This document shows, in pieces, positions 17,272 to 25,814 of a stretch of DNA of 64,000 nucleotides. The position numbers were made by a program, and so were the translations under genes. Under the pieces are notes generated by a model that was given only the letters and a program-made list of their open reading frames with translations, was not told the origin of the DNA and did not search any database. This DNA comes from DASVTR01 sp033855775 (GTDB taxonomy: Bacteria; Acidobacteriota; Blastocatellia; Pyrinomonadales; Pyrinomonadaceae), in contig JAWVFT010000047.1 in the NCBI GenBank assembly GCA_033855775.1, forward strand, positions 1-64,000, read 5' to 3'. Position 1 is the stretch's first letter. Each line of letters opens with the position of its first letter.

Positions 17272-17408
17272 CACAAGGACGGGTTTTATTTTTCGACAGC
17301 CGCGTTGATTAAGTTTGAGCCTGCGATGAAAGACGGGCGAGCCGTGTCGCAGTTTATTCAAATCGAGCGCAACTTCTATCCTTACTAACGCTCGCTGAAA
17401 GGCGGCGG

Positions 17409-18245
17409 TCAATCGTTCAAGCCCGCGTAGTAAGCGGCGATGGCGCGGGCGAGCGCGGGCGTGGTGTATTCGGTTGGTTGGATGTCAACGCGCAGGTTGT
17501 GTTCGGCTGCGCTGCTGGCCGTGATGTCGCCGATGCAGGCTATCTTAACGCCGTCGAGCAGTTGGCTGAGGTCGCCCGTGTCGAACAGGTGGGCGAAGTT
17601 GTGGACGGTCGAAGAGCTTGTGAAGGTGATGCAATCGACGCCGCCTCCGGCGAGCAACGCCTCTATGCGGCCACGCTCCTGCGTCTGCGGGCGGACGGTG
17701 CGATAGACCGCGACGACATCAACACGCGCGCCAGCGCCTTCCAGGGCCAGCGGCAAATAGTCGCGCGCCACAGCCGCGCGCGGTATCAAAAAGTTGAGCG
17801 CGTACAAGCCCTGCGTCCCGCCCAGATAATCCGTCAAAGCCTCAAACACTCCTTCGGCCTTGAACTGTTCAGGCACGACATCAACATGAATCTGCGCGTC
17901 GCGCAGCCGCACGGCGGTCGCCTCGCCAATCGAGCAGACGCGCAGATCGTCCAACTCGCTCGCGTCGCGGCCCATCTCGTTGAGACGTTTCAGGAAATAG
18001 TCAACGCCGTTGACGCTCGTGAAAATAATCCAATCATAGCCGTAAAGATTTTCAATCGCTTCGTCGAGCGGAGCGTAAGATTCGGGCGCGGCAATCTCAA
18101 TGGTCGGGCAAGCGACGACGCGCGCCCCGTAGCGTTCAAGCTCGGCGCTAAACTCCGCCGCCTGCGCCGCCGCGCGTGTGATGATGACGGTGCGGCCAGC
18201 GAGCGGCTGCGTTGCCGTGAGTTGTGTCTCAGTTGAAGAACTCAT
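17409..18245 (-). CDS. hemD: Uroporphyrinogen-III synthase
   Basis: Cyclises hydroxymethylbilane to uroporphyrinogen III in tetrapyrrole synthesis; cytosolic. About 278 aa, normal length. Recognisable segments: LAGRTVIITRAAAQAAEFSA at the start, the WIIFTSVNGVDYFLKRL motif, CSIGEATAVRL, and the C-terminal ITFTSSSTVHNF and IACIGDITASSA. Sequence conservation in HemD is low, but the two-lobe pattern and the hemC neighbour make it safe. The ATG lies four bases after the hemC stop. Confidence 0.9.
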   Translation of the reverse strand: MSSSTETQLTATQPLAGRTVIITRAAAQAAEFSAELERYGARVVACPTIEIAAPESYAPLDEAIENLYGYDWIIFTSVNGVDYFLKRLNEMGRDASELDDLRVCSIGEATAVRLRDAQIHVDVVPEQFKAEGVFEALTDYLGGTQGLYALNFLIPRAAVARDYLPLALEGAGARVDVVAVYRTVRPQTQERGRIEALLAGGGVDCITFTSSSTVHNFAHLFDTGDLSQLLDGVKIACIGDITASSAAEHNLRVDIQPTEYTTPALARAIAAYYAGLND

Positions 18246-18249
18246 GCGC

Positions 18250-19188
18250 TTAAGCAATCAGCCCGGAGAGCAAAGAATCTGCGCCGCGTTTGAGCAGCCG
18301 TTGGCCCAACGTCTCGCCCAACTCTGCGGCCTCAGTCGCCGCGCCTTCGAGCGAGTCGCGGATAACAACATCGCCGGAGAGCCCCGCGACCAAGCCTTCC
18401 ATCCGTAAACGATTCTCTTCGACGACAGCGTGCGCGGCGATGGGCAACTGGCAGCCGCCGCCGAGCGAGCGCAGCAAAGAGCGTTCAGCCGTGCAGGCAA
18501 GACGTGTTGGCGTGTGCTCAAGCGGAGCGAGCAGTTGAAGAGCCGCGCTGTCATCCATCCGCGTTTCGATGGCGAGCGCGCCTTGCCCGACTGCCGGGAG
18601 CATCTCTGCGGTCGGGATGGGCGCGCTGATGCGTTCGGCCAGGCCAAGGCGTCGCAGGCCAGCCGTCGCCAGAATCACAGCGTCGTAGTCGCCCGCATCG
18701 AGCTTGCGCAATCGCGTGTCAACGTTGCCGCGCAAGTCTTTGATGCCGAGGTCTGTTCTCAAGTGTTTCAACTGCGCGAGGCGGCGCAGGCTGGACGTGC
18801 CGACGATTGAGCCTTCGGGCAAGGCGCCGAGCGAAGGCGTCGGAAGAGAGAAGCCTGCGCGGAGCACGAGTGCGTCGCGCGTGTCTTCGCGTTCGGTGAT
18901 GACGGCGATGGTCAAGTTGTCGGGCAACACGGTCGGCAAATCTTTCAGAGAGTGGACGGCCAAATCAATGCGGTGGTCGAGCAGGGCTTCCTCAAGCTCT
19001 TTGGTGAAGACGCCCTTGCCGCCGATGAGGGAGAGCGGCGCGTCCTTCAAGACATCGCCGGAGGTCTTGATGATTTCGATTGTGACCGCAAGCTGCGGAT
19101 AGAGCGCGCCGAGTCTGGCTCTGACCCATTCGGATTGCCAGAGCGCCAGCTTTGAGCCGCGCGAACCGATGACGAGAGATTCTTTCAT
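18250..19188 (-). CDS. hemC: Hydroxymethylbilane synthase (porphobilinogen deaminase)
   Basis: Joins four porphobilinogen units on a dipyrromethane cofactor. 312 aa, the normal size. Seen: MKESLVIGSRGSKLALWQSE at the start, LKDLPTVLPDNLTIA, GTSSLRRLAQLK, RGNVDTRLRKLDAG, and the cofactor cysteine in LGGGCQLPIAAHA. The start at 19188 overlaps the stop of the upstream DedA gene (ATGA). Longer frames upstream lie in the DedA gene and are not coding for HemC. Confidence 0.95.
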   Translation of the reverse strand: MKESLVIGSRGSKLALWQSEWVRARLGALYPQLAVTIEIIKTSGDVLKDAPLSLIGGKGVFTKELEEALLDHRIDLAVHSLKDLPTVLPDNLTIAVITEREDTRDALVLRAGFSLPTPSLGALPEGSIVGTSSLRRLAQLKHLRTDLGIKDLRGNVDTRLRKLDAGDYDAVILATAGLRRLGLAERISAPIPTAEMLPAVGQGALAIETRMDDSAALQLLAPLEHTPTRLACTAERSLLRSLGGGCQLPIAAHAVVEENRLRMEGLVAGLSGDVVIRDSLEGAATEAAELGETLGQRLLKRGADSLLSGLIA

Positions 19189-19817
19189 CTTGTTGACGGA
19201 GCCAGCCGCGCCTCTTTCCTGTTGGCCTTGCGATGCGCGCGCACGCGCCAGAGCACAACGACGATGACGATGCCCGCCAGCAACATGAACAGCCCCGTGC
19301 GCCCGACCCATCTTTCCAGCAGCGGCCAGCTATGGCCGAAGAGATAGCCGAGCAGCGTGATGACTGTGGCCCACAGCAACGCGCCCGCGATATTGTAGAC
19401 GAGGAAGACGCGCCAGCGCATGTCGGACGCGCCCGCGAAGATGGCCGCGAAGACGCGCAGGCCCGTGATGAAACGCGCCACCAGAATCGTCTTCTCGCCG
19501 TGCTTCTCGAAAAAGTTGTTGATGCGAACCAGCCGGCGCGGCGTCAGCAGGATGAACTTGCCGTAGCGCAGGAGGAAGCCGCGCCCGTAATGATGGCCGA
19601 CGGCAAAGCCTATGTTATCGCCAACCACTGCGCCCGTCGCCGCGACCAGCATCACCAGCGGCAGAGAGAAATGGCCGCCCGCAGCGAAGAAGCCGGCGGC
19701 CAGCAAAATCGTCTCGCCCGGAATGGGCAAGCCCGCGTTCTCCAACATCACGCCGACGAAGACAGTCCAGTAGCCGTAGTTGATGAAGAGCTTCGTCAGG
19801 GTGTCTAAGATGTCCAT
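19185..19817 (-). CDS. DedA/SNARE-associated (VTT) family membrane protein
   Basis: A 210-aa inner-membrane protein. The family motif LENAGLPIPGETILLAAGFFA is near the N-terminus; GDNIGFAVGHHYGRGFL and the Arg-rich FEKHGEKTILVARFITGLR segments follow, with a final TM near the end. Members act in lipid carrier/phospholipid flipping and envelope homeostasis. I chose the ATG at 19817 (MDILDTLTKLF), because the TTG at 19847 adds a basic stretch without family similarity. It sits between hemA and hemC, overlapping hemC, which is an unusual passenger in a haem operon. Confidence 0.88.
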   Translation of the reverse strand: MDILDTLTKLFINYGYWTVFVGVMLENAGLPIPGETILLAAGFFAAGGHFSLPLVMLVAATGAVVGDNIGFAVGHHYGRGFLLRYGKFILLTPRRLVRINNFFEKHGEKTILVARFITGLRVFAAIFAGASDMRWRVFLVYNIAGALLWATVITLLGYLFGHSWPLLERWVGRTGLFMLLAGIVIVVVLWRVRAHRKANRKEARLAPSTR

Positions 19818-19857
19818 AAGCTTGGCGCGGCGCAGGTCAAAGAACAATGCTTGAAGA

Positions 19858-21174
19858 TTAGTTGGAACTTTCGTCGGCAGCTTCCGGCGACGGTCGCGCG
19901 GCTTCGGGTTCTTCCAGTTGGAAGACTTCGCGCCAGGCTCGCATGGCGTCCTCTTCGCCCGCGTCCAGGGTGTGGCGCAGGTGATGAATAATCGGATGGG
20001 AAATCTTGTTGACCGTGGACAAGAGCAAGGCTTCGACGGCGCGTTCCTGTTCGGGCGTGAGCGAGCCGAGTCGCGTTCGTTGGCGCGTCATCTCGTCGCG
20101 GGCCACATCCTGAAATTTACGACGCAACGCGCCGAGCGTCGGGCCGATGCTCTGCGCGCGCAACGATTGCTGAAACTGCATCACTTCGGATTCGACAATG
20201 AGTTCGGCGCGCTCGGCCTCGCGCTCGCGCTCGCGGATGTTTGAAGCCACGACCGCTTCGAGGTCGTCCATGTCGAAGACGAAGAGGTTCGGTATCTCGC
20301 CGACCGCCGGGTCTATGTTGCGCGGGACGGAGATGTCTATGAAGAAGGACGGGCGATTGCGTCTGAGTTCAAGAGCTTCGCGCGCAATCGCGGGCGTCAG
20401 AACGTAGTTGCTCGCGCCGGTCGAGCAGATAACGATGTCCGCTTCGGCCAGATGTTTTGAGAGTTGAGCGAAGTCAACCGGCTCGCCGCCAAACTCCGCG
20501 GCCACTTTGCGCGCCGTCTCGTTCGTGCGATTGGCGATGAGCACGCGCGCGACTCCGGCGTTGACCAGATGACGCGCGGATAACTCTGCCATCTCGCCAG
20601 CCCCGATGAGCAACACCGTGCGCCCCGCGAGCGAGCCGAAGATTTTGCGCCCAAGCTCGACGGCCATGTAGCTGATTGAGACGGCGGAAGCAGCGATGCC
20701 CGTCTCCGTTCGCACGCGCTTGGCGACGTGCAGGGCTTGATGCACGAGACGATTGAGGACGCGCCCCGCTGTCCCGGCTGTGACCGCCATCGAATACGCG
20801 CGCCGCACTTGTCCGAGCACCTGCGGCTCGCCGACGACCAGCGAATCGAGCGACGAGGCGACGCGGAACACATGGCGCACGGCTGCGTCGTCCTCGTGAT
20901 GATAGAGATGACCGCTGAACTCTTCGCGCGGGATAGCGCGAATATCGCTCAGGAAGTTGATAATCCGGCTCACGCCGTCTGCCGTCTGCGCGCTGGCGGT
21001 CGTCGTCAGGACTTCGACGCGGTTACACGTCGAGACAATCAAGCCTTCGCGCACTATCTCGCCGTCAACGAGCGCGCGAAGTCCTGTGGCGCAGGCTTCG
21101 TCCGTGAAAGCCAGACGCTCGCGCACGGCCACCGGCGCCGTTTTATGATTGAGTCCGACGAGGATGATTGACAT
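19858..21174 (-). CDS. hemA: Glutamyl-tRNA reductase
   Basis: First committed step of C5 tetrapyrrole synthesis: reduces glutamyl-tRNA to glutamate-1-semialdehyde with NADPH. 438 aa. Catalytic Cys50 in VSTCNRVEV; substrate domain start ILVGLNHKTAPVAVRERLAF; NADPH domain with VLLIGAGEMAELSARHL and NRTNETARKVAAEFGG; C-terminal dimerisation helix. It runs in the same direction as the upstream ccsA/hemX gene, with 97 bp between, and that gap holds an inverted repeat. The order hemA-dedA-hemC-hemD indicates one operon. Confidence 0.95.
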   Translation of the reverse strand: MSIILVGLNHKTAPVAVRERLAFTDEACATGLRALVDGEIVREGLIVSTCNRVEVLTTTASAQTADGVSRIINFLSDIRAIPREEFSGHLYHHEDDAAVRHVFRVASSLDSLVVGEPQVLGQVRRAYSMAVTAGTAGRVLNRLVHQALHVAKRVRTETGIAASAVSISYMAVELGRKIFGSLAGRTVLLIGAGEMAELSARHLVNAGVARVLIANRTNETARKVAAEFGGEPVDFAQLSKHLAEADIVICSTGASNYVLTPAIAREALELRRNRPSFFIDISVPRNIDPAVGEIPNLFVFDMDDLEAVVASNIREREREAERAELIVESEVMQFQQSLRAQSIGPTLGALRRKFQDVARDEMTRQRTRLGSLTPEQERAVEALLLSTVNKISHPIIHHLRHTLDAGEEDAMRAWREVFQLEEPEAARPSPEAADESSN

Positions 21175-21196
21175 GAAAATCAGTAGCCGTCAGCCG

Positions 21197-21259
21197 GCAG
21201 CAGTTAGTAATCAGTCGCCAGTCAAAGCTTTCGGCTGATGACTGAGCGTTGACTGCTGC
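21197..21259. repeat. Inverted repeat between ccsA/hemX and hemA
   Basis: Arms starting GCAGCAG and ending CTGCTGC enclose imperfect CAGTCA/TGACTG words, meeting at a central AAGCTT. It fills most of the intergenic space inside the presumed haem operon, so the transcript would carry a long hairpin between these two genes. Confidence 0.6.
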
Positions 21260-21271
21260 GGCTTGACCGGC

Positions 21272-22093
21272 TTATTCAAAAACGTGATAGCCGCCCATCA
21301 AGCGCGTGCCGATGAACGTGCAGAGCACGAGCGCAAAGCCTACGACGCCGAGCCACGCCGCCCGCCGCCCGCGCCATCCGGCGGTGGCGCGATAGAGAAT
21401 CAACATCGAATAGAGCAGCCACGTCAGGGCCGCGAAAATCTCCTTCGGGTCGTTGCGCCAGAGCCGACCGTCGCGCGACGAAGACCAGAGCATGCCGCTG
21501 ATAATGCCGAGCGTCAGCAGCGTCAGGCCCGTGCCAGCCGTCGTGGTGGCGATGTCGTTAATCGTCGTCAGCGAAGGCAGGCGATGAAAAATCGCGCCGA
21601 ACGTTTTTAACTTCAACTCGCGCTCTTGCAGCAAGTACATGATGCTCGCCACGAAGACCACGAAGAAGGCGGCGTAAGCGAAAATCAGCAGCGTCGCGTG
21701 AAAGGGAACGAGCCATGTGGCGCCGTTGCTCTCGACCGTGCCGCTGACGGCGTTGCCGGTGTCGCGCTCGACGCTGGCGATGAAGACAAGCACGGCGATG
21801 AGCGGCAGAGTGAAACTGCCCAGGGCTTGCGTGCGATAGCGATAGAGGATGAACCCGTAGGTCGCGGCCAGCGTCCACGCCAGAAAAGAGAGCGTCTCGC
21901 GCAGGCCGAACAGCGGGTAATGCCCGTCCGCAATCCAGTCCGCGAGCAGCGCGACGGTGTGCAGGACGAAACCGGCGGCGAGCGACAATATCGAAATGCG
22001 CTCCAACGTCCGCCGCTTGTTGACGAAGGCCAGAATCGCGTGAATCGCCGCGACGACGTAAGCTGATAAAACCGTAAGTAAGAGAGGCTTCAT
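21272..22093 (-). CDS. Cytochrome c assembly/HemX-type membrane protein
   Basis: A 273-aa, eight-TM member of the CcmC/CcsA/HemX family. Seen: FGLRETLSFLAWTLAATYGF, a conserved His in VPFHATLLIFAYAAFFV, and DPKEIFAALTWLLYSMLILY with a following His near the C-terminus. Full CcsA proteins are longer and carry a clear WWD motif; this size and the position directly upstream of hemA fit HemX, as in the Bacillus hemAXCDB order. It may handle haem or set glutamyl-tRNA reductase levels. ATG start; the upstream region is a 326-bp gap with a long palindrome. Confidence 0.82.
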   Translation of the reverse strand: MKPLLLTVLSAYVVAAIHAILAFVNKRRTLERISILSLAAGFVLHTVALLADWIADGHYPLFGLRETLSFLAWTLAATYGFILYRYRTQALGSFTLPLIAVLVFIASVERDTGNAVSGTVESNGATWLVPFHATLLIFAYAAFFVVFVASIMYLLQERELKLKTFGAIFHRLPSLTTINDIATTTAGTGLTLLTLGIISGMLWSSSRDGRLWRNDPKEIFAALTWLLYSMLILYRATAGWRGRRAAWLGVVGFALVLCTFIGTRLMGGYHVFE

Positions 22094-22419
22094 TGATGGC
22101 TACAAAACTCGGATGAGCACGAGAGCTTATTGTAATTGATGACGGAAAGAGGCGGCAAGCCGAAGCCTTCCTCCGCGCTGCCTTTCATCTTAAACCGCAG
22201 ACGGAAGTTTCGCGCAAAGGCGCAAAGGTAAAGAAAAACATAAGCCCGCAAAGAAGCAGTCAACTCTTTGCGAGCTTCTGCCTTGTTGTTCTTTGCGCCT
22301 TTGCGTGAAACAGTCTTTCATCGTCATTAGTTTCGAAGCGGCGGAAATCATCTTCTGCTCTCGCTTCGGATGCGCGTCCCGTGCTAGTTTAGAAGGAAAA
22401 AGTAAGGAGTCCAAAGGCA
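22094..22419. other. Divergent intergenic region with long nested hairpin
   Basis: Holds the GCAAAGGC-type inverted repeat (22207-22311), an extended -10-like TGCTAGTTT at 22382-22390, and AGTAAGGAGT at 22401-22410, which is the ribosome site of the acyl-CoA dehydrogenase GTG start. Confidence 0.6.
22207..22311. repeat. Inverted repeat with GCAAAGGC tandem words
   Basis: Left arm 22207-22227 and right arm 22291-22311 are inverse copies with one mismatch in 19 positions over GTTTCNCGCAAAGGCGCAA. A second, inner pair (GCAAAGA with TCTTTGC) nests between them. I recall that runs of the form CGCAAAGGCGCAAAG turn up between genes in several phyla, so this copy may belong to a wide-ranging element. 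Confidence 0.7.
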
Positions 22420-23568
22420 GTGGATTTTGAACTGACGGAAGAGCAGCGAATGGCGCAAACGTCTGTCCGCGAATTTGTGGCGGGCGAGATTGCGCCGCGC
22501 GCCAAGGAATACGACGAGCAGGCGCGTTTTCCGCGCGAGCAGTTGAAAGGACTGGCGGAGCTTGGCTTGCTCGGAATGATTATTCCTGAAGAGTGGGGCG
22601 GGGCGGGCTTCGACACGGTGGCTTACGCGCTGGCCCTCGAAGAGATTGCGCGGGCCGACGCTTCCGTCTGCGTCATCGTCGGCGTCACCAACTCCGTCTG
22701 CTGCTACCCGCTGCTGAGTTTCGGGACTGAAGAGCAGAAGCATAAATATCTAAAGCCGCTGGCGAAGGGAGAGATGCTCGGCGCGTTCTGCTTATCAGAG
22801 CCGCAAGCCGGGTCGGACGCGACTGCCTTGCGGACGCGCGCCGTGCGCGACGGCGACGCTTACGTTATCAACGGCACGAAGTCGTGGGTCACGAGCGGCG
22901 GCGAAGCGCAGGTTTACATCGTCATGGCCGTGACGAATCGTGAGGCGGGGAAGAACGGCGTGACGACGTTTATCGTCGAAGGCGATAGTCCGGGCCTGAG
23001 CGTCTCCTCGATTGAGCACAAGATGGGACAGCGCGCCTCGCAGACCGCCGAGATGAGTTTCACGGACGTGCGCGTGCCTGCCGCAAACGTTCTCGGCGGC
23101 GAGGGCAACGGGCTGCGCGTCGCCTTCAACAGTCTGGACAACGGGCGCATCGGCATCGGCGCGCTCTCGACAGGCATCGCGCAGGGCGCGTTTGAAGAGT
23201 CGCTGAAATATTCAAAAGAGCGGCAGGCGTTCGGCCAGCCGATTGCGGAGTTTCAAGCTATCCAATTTAAGCTCGCCAACATGGCGACGGAGATTGACGC
23301 CGCCAGATTGCTGACGCTGCGCGCCGCCGCCATGAAGGACGCCGGAGGCAAGCAGTCAGGCTTCTACGCGGCGATGGCCAAGCTGTTCGCCTCGGAGGCG
23401 GCCAACCGCGTCTGCGCAGACGCCGTGCAGATTCACGGCGGCAACGGCTACTCGCGCGACTATCCGGTCGAACGCATGTACCGCGACGCGCGCGTCACCA
23501 CCATCTACGAAGGAACCAGCGAGATTCAACGCATCGTCATCTCGCGGGAAATCTTAAAGAAGGGATGA
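22420..23568 (+). CDS. Acyl-CoA dehydrogenase
   Basis: FAD-dependent alpha,beta-dehydrogenation of acyl-CoA, passing electrons to ETF. 382 aa, standard length. N-terminal helical domain DFELTEEQRMAQTSVREF; middle domain FCLSEPQAGSDATALRT and NGTKSWVTSGGEAQVYIV; C-terminal catalytic base Glu364 in TTIYEGTSEIQRIVISREIL, in the position used by short/medium-chain enzymes. GTG start with AAGGAG at 10-bp spacing. Chain-length preference cannot be told. A palindrome follows the stop immediately. Confidence 0.93.
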   Translation: MDFELTEEQRMAQTSVREFVAGEIAPRAKEYDEQARFPREQLKGLAELGLLGMIIPEEWGGAGFDTVAYALALEEIARADASVCVIVGVTNSVCCYPLLSFGTEEQKHKYLKPLAKGEMLGAFCLSEPQAGSDATALRTRAVRDGDAYVINGTKSWVTSGGEAQVYIVMAVTNREAGKNGVTTFIVEGDSPGLSVSSIEHKMGQRASQTAEMSFTDVRVPAANVLGGEGNGLRVAFNSLDNGRIGIGALSTGIAQGAFEESLKYSKERQAFGQPIAEFQAIQFKLANMATEIDAARLLTLRAAAMKDAGGKQSGFYAAMAKLFASEAANRVCADAVQIHGGNGYSRDYPVERMYRDARVTTIYEGTSEIQRIVISREILKKG

Positions 23569-23571
23569 AGG

Positions 23572-23687
23572 ATGACGAACGACAGCGCGTGAGGGATGAA
23601 AGATGAGCGATAACTGATTGCTCGTCAACGGCGCGGTTGAATCAAGCATTCGACTGCTTTCATCCTTCACGCGCTGCCGCTCGTCAT
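23572..23687. repeat. Long inverted repeat with GATGA/AACGAC words
   Basis: Arms of 31 nt (23572-23602 and 23657-23687) are inverse with 28 of 31 matches; the loop is 54 nt. The left arm starts 3 bp after the acyl-CoA dehydrogenase stop, and the right arm ends 11 bp before the next start, so it fills the whole junction. Confidence 0.85.
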
Positions 23688-23698
23688 CCGTTAAGAAA

Positions 23699-24277
23699 TT
23701 GGCTGAGAGAACCGAAGCCTGGGAGTTGCTGTGCGAGTACACGAAGGGCGACAGCCTGCGCAAGCATGGGCGGGCGGTCGAGCTTGCGATGCGCGCTTGC
23801 GCCGCGCGTTACGGCGAGGCTGAAGCCGACGTGGAAGAGTGGGGCATGGTCGGACTCCTGCACGACTTTGATTACGAGATGTTTCCGACGGCTGACGAGC
23901 ATCCGTTCAAGGGCGCGACGATTATGTGCGGTCGTGGCTATCCCGACCGGATGATACGTGCGATTATGGGCCACGCGACTTACACGGGCGTGCCGCGCGA
24001 TACGGTGATGGCGCGGGCTTTGTTCGCGACCGACGAGTTGTGTGGCTTTCTGGTGGCCTGCGCGCTGGTGCGCCCGTCGCGCAGCCTAGACGATTTGGAA
24101 GTCTCTTCGGTCAAGAAAAAGTTGAAGGACAAAGCCTTCGCTCGTTCCGTCAATCGTGATGATATTTATCAGGGAGCAACGGAACTCGGAGTCGCCTTGG
24201 ACGAGCACATACGCTTCGTCATTGACGCCCTGCGGCCTCATCAAGCGGAGATTGGATTGGGGCCGCGCTCTGAATAA
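23699..24277 (+). CDS. HD-domain hydrolase
   Basis: A 192-aa cytosolic protein of the HDIG type. Conserved His in SLRKHGRAVELAMRACA, the metal-binding pair in GLLHDFDYEMFP, HPFKGATIM, and a further His in IMGHATYTG; a helical C-terminus follows. Such proteins hydrolyse phosphate esters or nucleotides, but the substrate is unknown. I place the start at TTG 23699, because the longer frame from 23618 would translate the right arm of the upstream palindrome. No ribosome site is obvious at either start. Confidence 0.75.
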   Translation: MAERTEAWELLCEYTKGDSLRKHGRAVELAMRACAARYGEAEADVEEWGMVGLLHDFDYEMFPTADEHPFKGATIMCGRGYPDRMIRAIMGHATYTGVPRDTVMARALFATDELCGFLVACALVRPSRSLDDLEVSSVKKKLKDKAFARSVNRDDIYQGATELGVALDEHIRFVIDALRPHQAEIGLGPRSE

Positions 24278-24320
24278 AGCTTGACGACGAGAGAGAGAGT
24301 GCGCAGCGTGGCCGGAGCGT

Positions 24321-24656
24321 TTAGCCCAAGTTGCGCGGGACGGGGACGGGCGGCGTCGCGGGCGCGGGCTTCGTGTAGAATACGGAATTGAGCAGCAAGA
24401 TGGTGAGGGTCAGGATGCTGGCTAAGAGCGCGGTCAGCATCGCTTGCAGGCGGCGACGACGCGCCGTATGGCGATAGACGAAGACGGAGGCCGCGACGAC
24501 GGCGGCAATGGGGACGAGCAGCGCGCCGAAGGCGAAGAGCGTTGGCCGGGAGAGATTTTCAGCCGTCAGCGTCAGGCCGAAGATGAGTCCGAGGGCCGAG
24601 CCTGCGCCCACGATTGTCGCCAGCAGCGAAGCGATCACTACCAACTTCCAACGCAT
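24321..24656 (-). CDS. Small hypothetical membrane protein
   Basis: 111 aa with three hydrophobic segments: about residues 5-28 (VVIASLLATIVGAGSALGLI), 40-61 (TLFAFGALLVPIAAVVAAS) and 72-92 (MLTALLASILTLTILLLN). Segments two and three are separated by a basic loop (RHTARRRR). The C-terminus is Pro-rich. No family recognised. It is convergent with the HD gene, with a 43-bp gap. Confidence 0.55.
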   Translation of the reverse strand: MRWKLVVIASLLATIVGAGSALGLIFGLTLTAENLSRPTLFAFGALLVPIAAVVAASVFVYRHTARRRRLQAMLTALLASILTLTILLLNSVFYTKPAPATPPVPVPRNLG

Positions 24657-24773
24657 CCGTTATCGTCCTTTTTTGACATGGGTCGCGGAACCGTCCGGCT
24701 GCTCACAAGTCGCGCTAAAGAGAGGCGGCAAACTGCGCCGTCAAGAATATCATAGCAACGGGGGAAAAGTGAT

Positions 24774-24842
24774 GAACGATGAGTGACGAGCAATCGCAGT
24801 CGTTGTTATAATTGACAACGCATCGCTCATCGCTCATCGTTC
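24774..24842. repeat. Inverted repeat upstream of proline dehydrogenase, promoter in the loop
   Basis: Arms GAACGATGAGTGACGAG (24774-24790) and CTCATCGCTCATCGTTC (24826-24842) match at 15 of 17 positions. The 35-nt loop contains an extended -10 TGTTATAAT (24804-24812). The right arm ends 2 bp before the chosen ATG. Confidence 0.75.
24804..24812 (+). promoter_or_regulatory. Extended -10 promoter of the proline dehydrogenase gene
   Basis: TGTTATAAT lies in the palindrome loop, 32 bp before the ATG. Transcription from here would begin inside the repeat and include its right arm only. Confidence 0.45.
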
Positions 24843-24844
24843 GC

Positions 24845-25774
24845 ATGCCGATTATGCTCACAAGAAACGCACTCCTTTATCTGGCGCGACAAGAGGGGCT
24901 GAAAGATTTCGCGGTTCGTTTTCGCCCATTCAAAAAAATGACGACGCGCTTTGTGGCGGGCGAGGACATAGAGGAAGCCATCGTCGCCATCCGCGACATC
25001 AACAAGCTTAACTGCGCGGCCTCCTTCGACCATCTGAACGAGTCGGTGGCGAATCAGGCCGAGACGGAAGGGGAAGTCAAAGAGTATCTCAACATTCTGG
25101 CGCGCATTGACGAGACGGGCATCCGCTCCAACGTCTCCATCAAGCTCACGCAGTTCGGCCTCGACATCGACCCGGAGTTGGCTTACAGGAACGCCCGCTC
25201 AGTCGTCGCGGATGCGGCGCGGCGCGAAAACTTCGTCCGCGTTGATATGGAGCAATCGAGCGTGACGCAGGTGACGATTGATATTTTCAAGCGGCTGCGC
25301 GCGGAGTTCGGCTTGAACGATGTCGGCATCGTCCTGCAATCCTACCTGCGGCGAACGTATGAGGACGCGCAGGAATTGTTGAAAATCCCGGCGCGCATAC
25401 GCATCTGCAAGGGCGCGTACAACGAGCCGCCGGAGGTCGCCTTTCCAGACAAGAAGGATGTTGACGACAACTACGTCCGCGTGATGAAGCTGCTGCTGTC
25501 GAGCGGCACGTATCACGGGATTGCGACGCACGACCCGAAGATGATTGACGCGACCATCGAGCACATGCAGCGCGAAAGCATCAGCAAAGAAGCCTTCGAG
25601 TTTCAAATGCTCTACGGCGTGCGCCGCGACTTGCAGGAGCAACTGGCGCGCGACGGCTACAACGTCCGCGTCTACGTGCCGTACGGCAAACATTGGTATC
25701 CGTACTTCATGCGGCGACTGGCCGAGCGGCCCGCCAACATCTGGTTCGTGATGAAGAATATGTTGAAGGGTTAA
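24845..25774 (+). CDS. Proline dehydrogenase
   Basis: FAD enzyme oxidising proline to pyrroline-5-carboxylate, the monofunctional bacterial type of about 310 aa. Seen: NVSIKLTQFGLDIDPELAYR, VRVDMEQSSVTQVTIDIF, RIRICKGAYNEP, and the C-terminal substrate-binding YVPYGKHWYPYFMRRLAERP. No P5C dehydrogenase is nearby. I prefer the ATG at 24845, which starts outside the palindrome; a second ATG lies three codons later. An upstream TTG frame would translate the repeat. Confidence 0.93.
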   Translation: MPIMLTRNALLYLARQEGLKDFAVRFRPFKKMTTRFVAGEDIEEAIVAIRDINKLNCAASFDHLNESVANQAETEGEVKEYLNILARIDETGIRSNVSIKLTQFGLDIDPELAYRNARSVVADAARRENFVRVDMEQSSVTQVTIDIFKRLRAEFGLNDVGIVLQSYLRRTYEDAQELLKIPARIRICKGAYNEPPEVAFPDKKDVDDNYVRVMKLLLSSGTYHGIATHDPKMIDATIEHMQRESISKEAFEFQMLYGVRRDLQEQLARDGYNVRVYVPYGKHWYPYFMRRLAERPANIWFVMKNMLKG

Positions 25775-25814
25775 AGGGCGGCGGAAGCGCGGGCGGGCGA
25801 GTAGAGAGTTAAAG

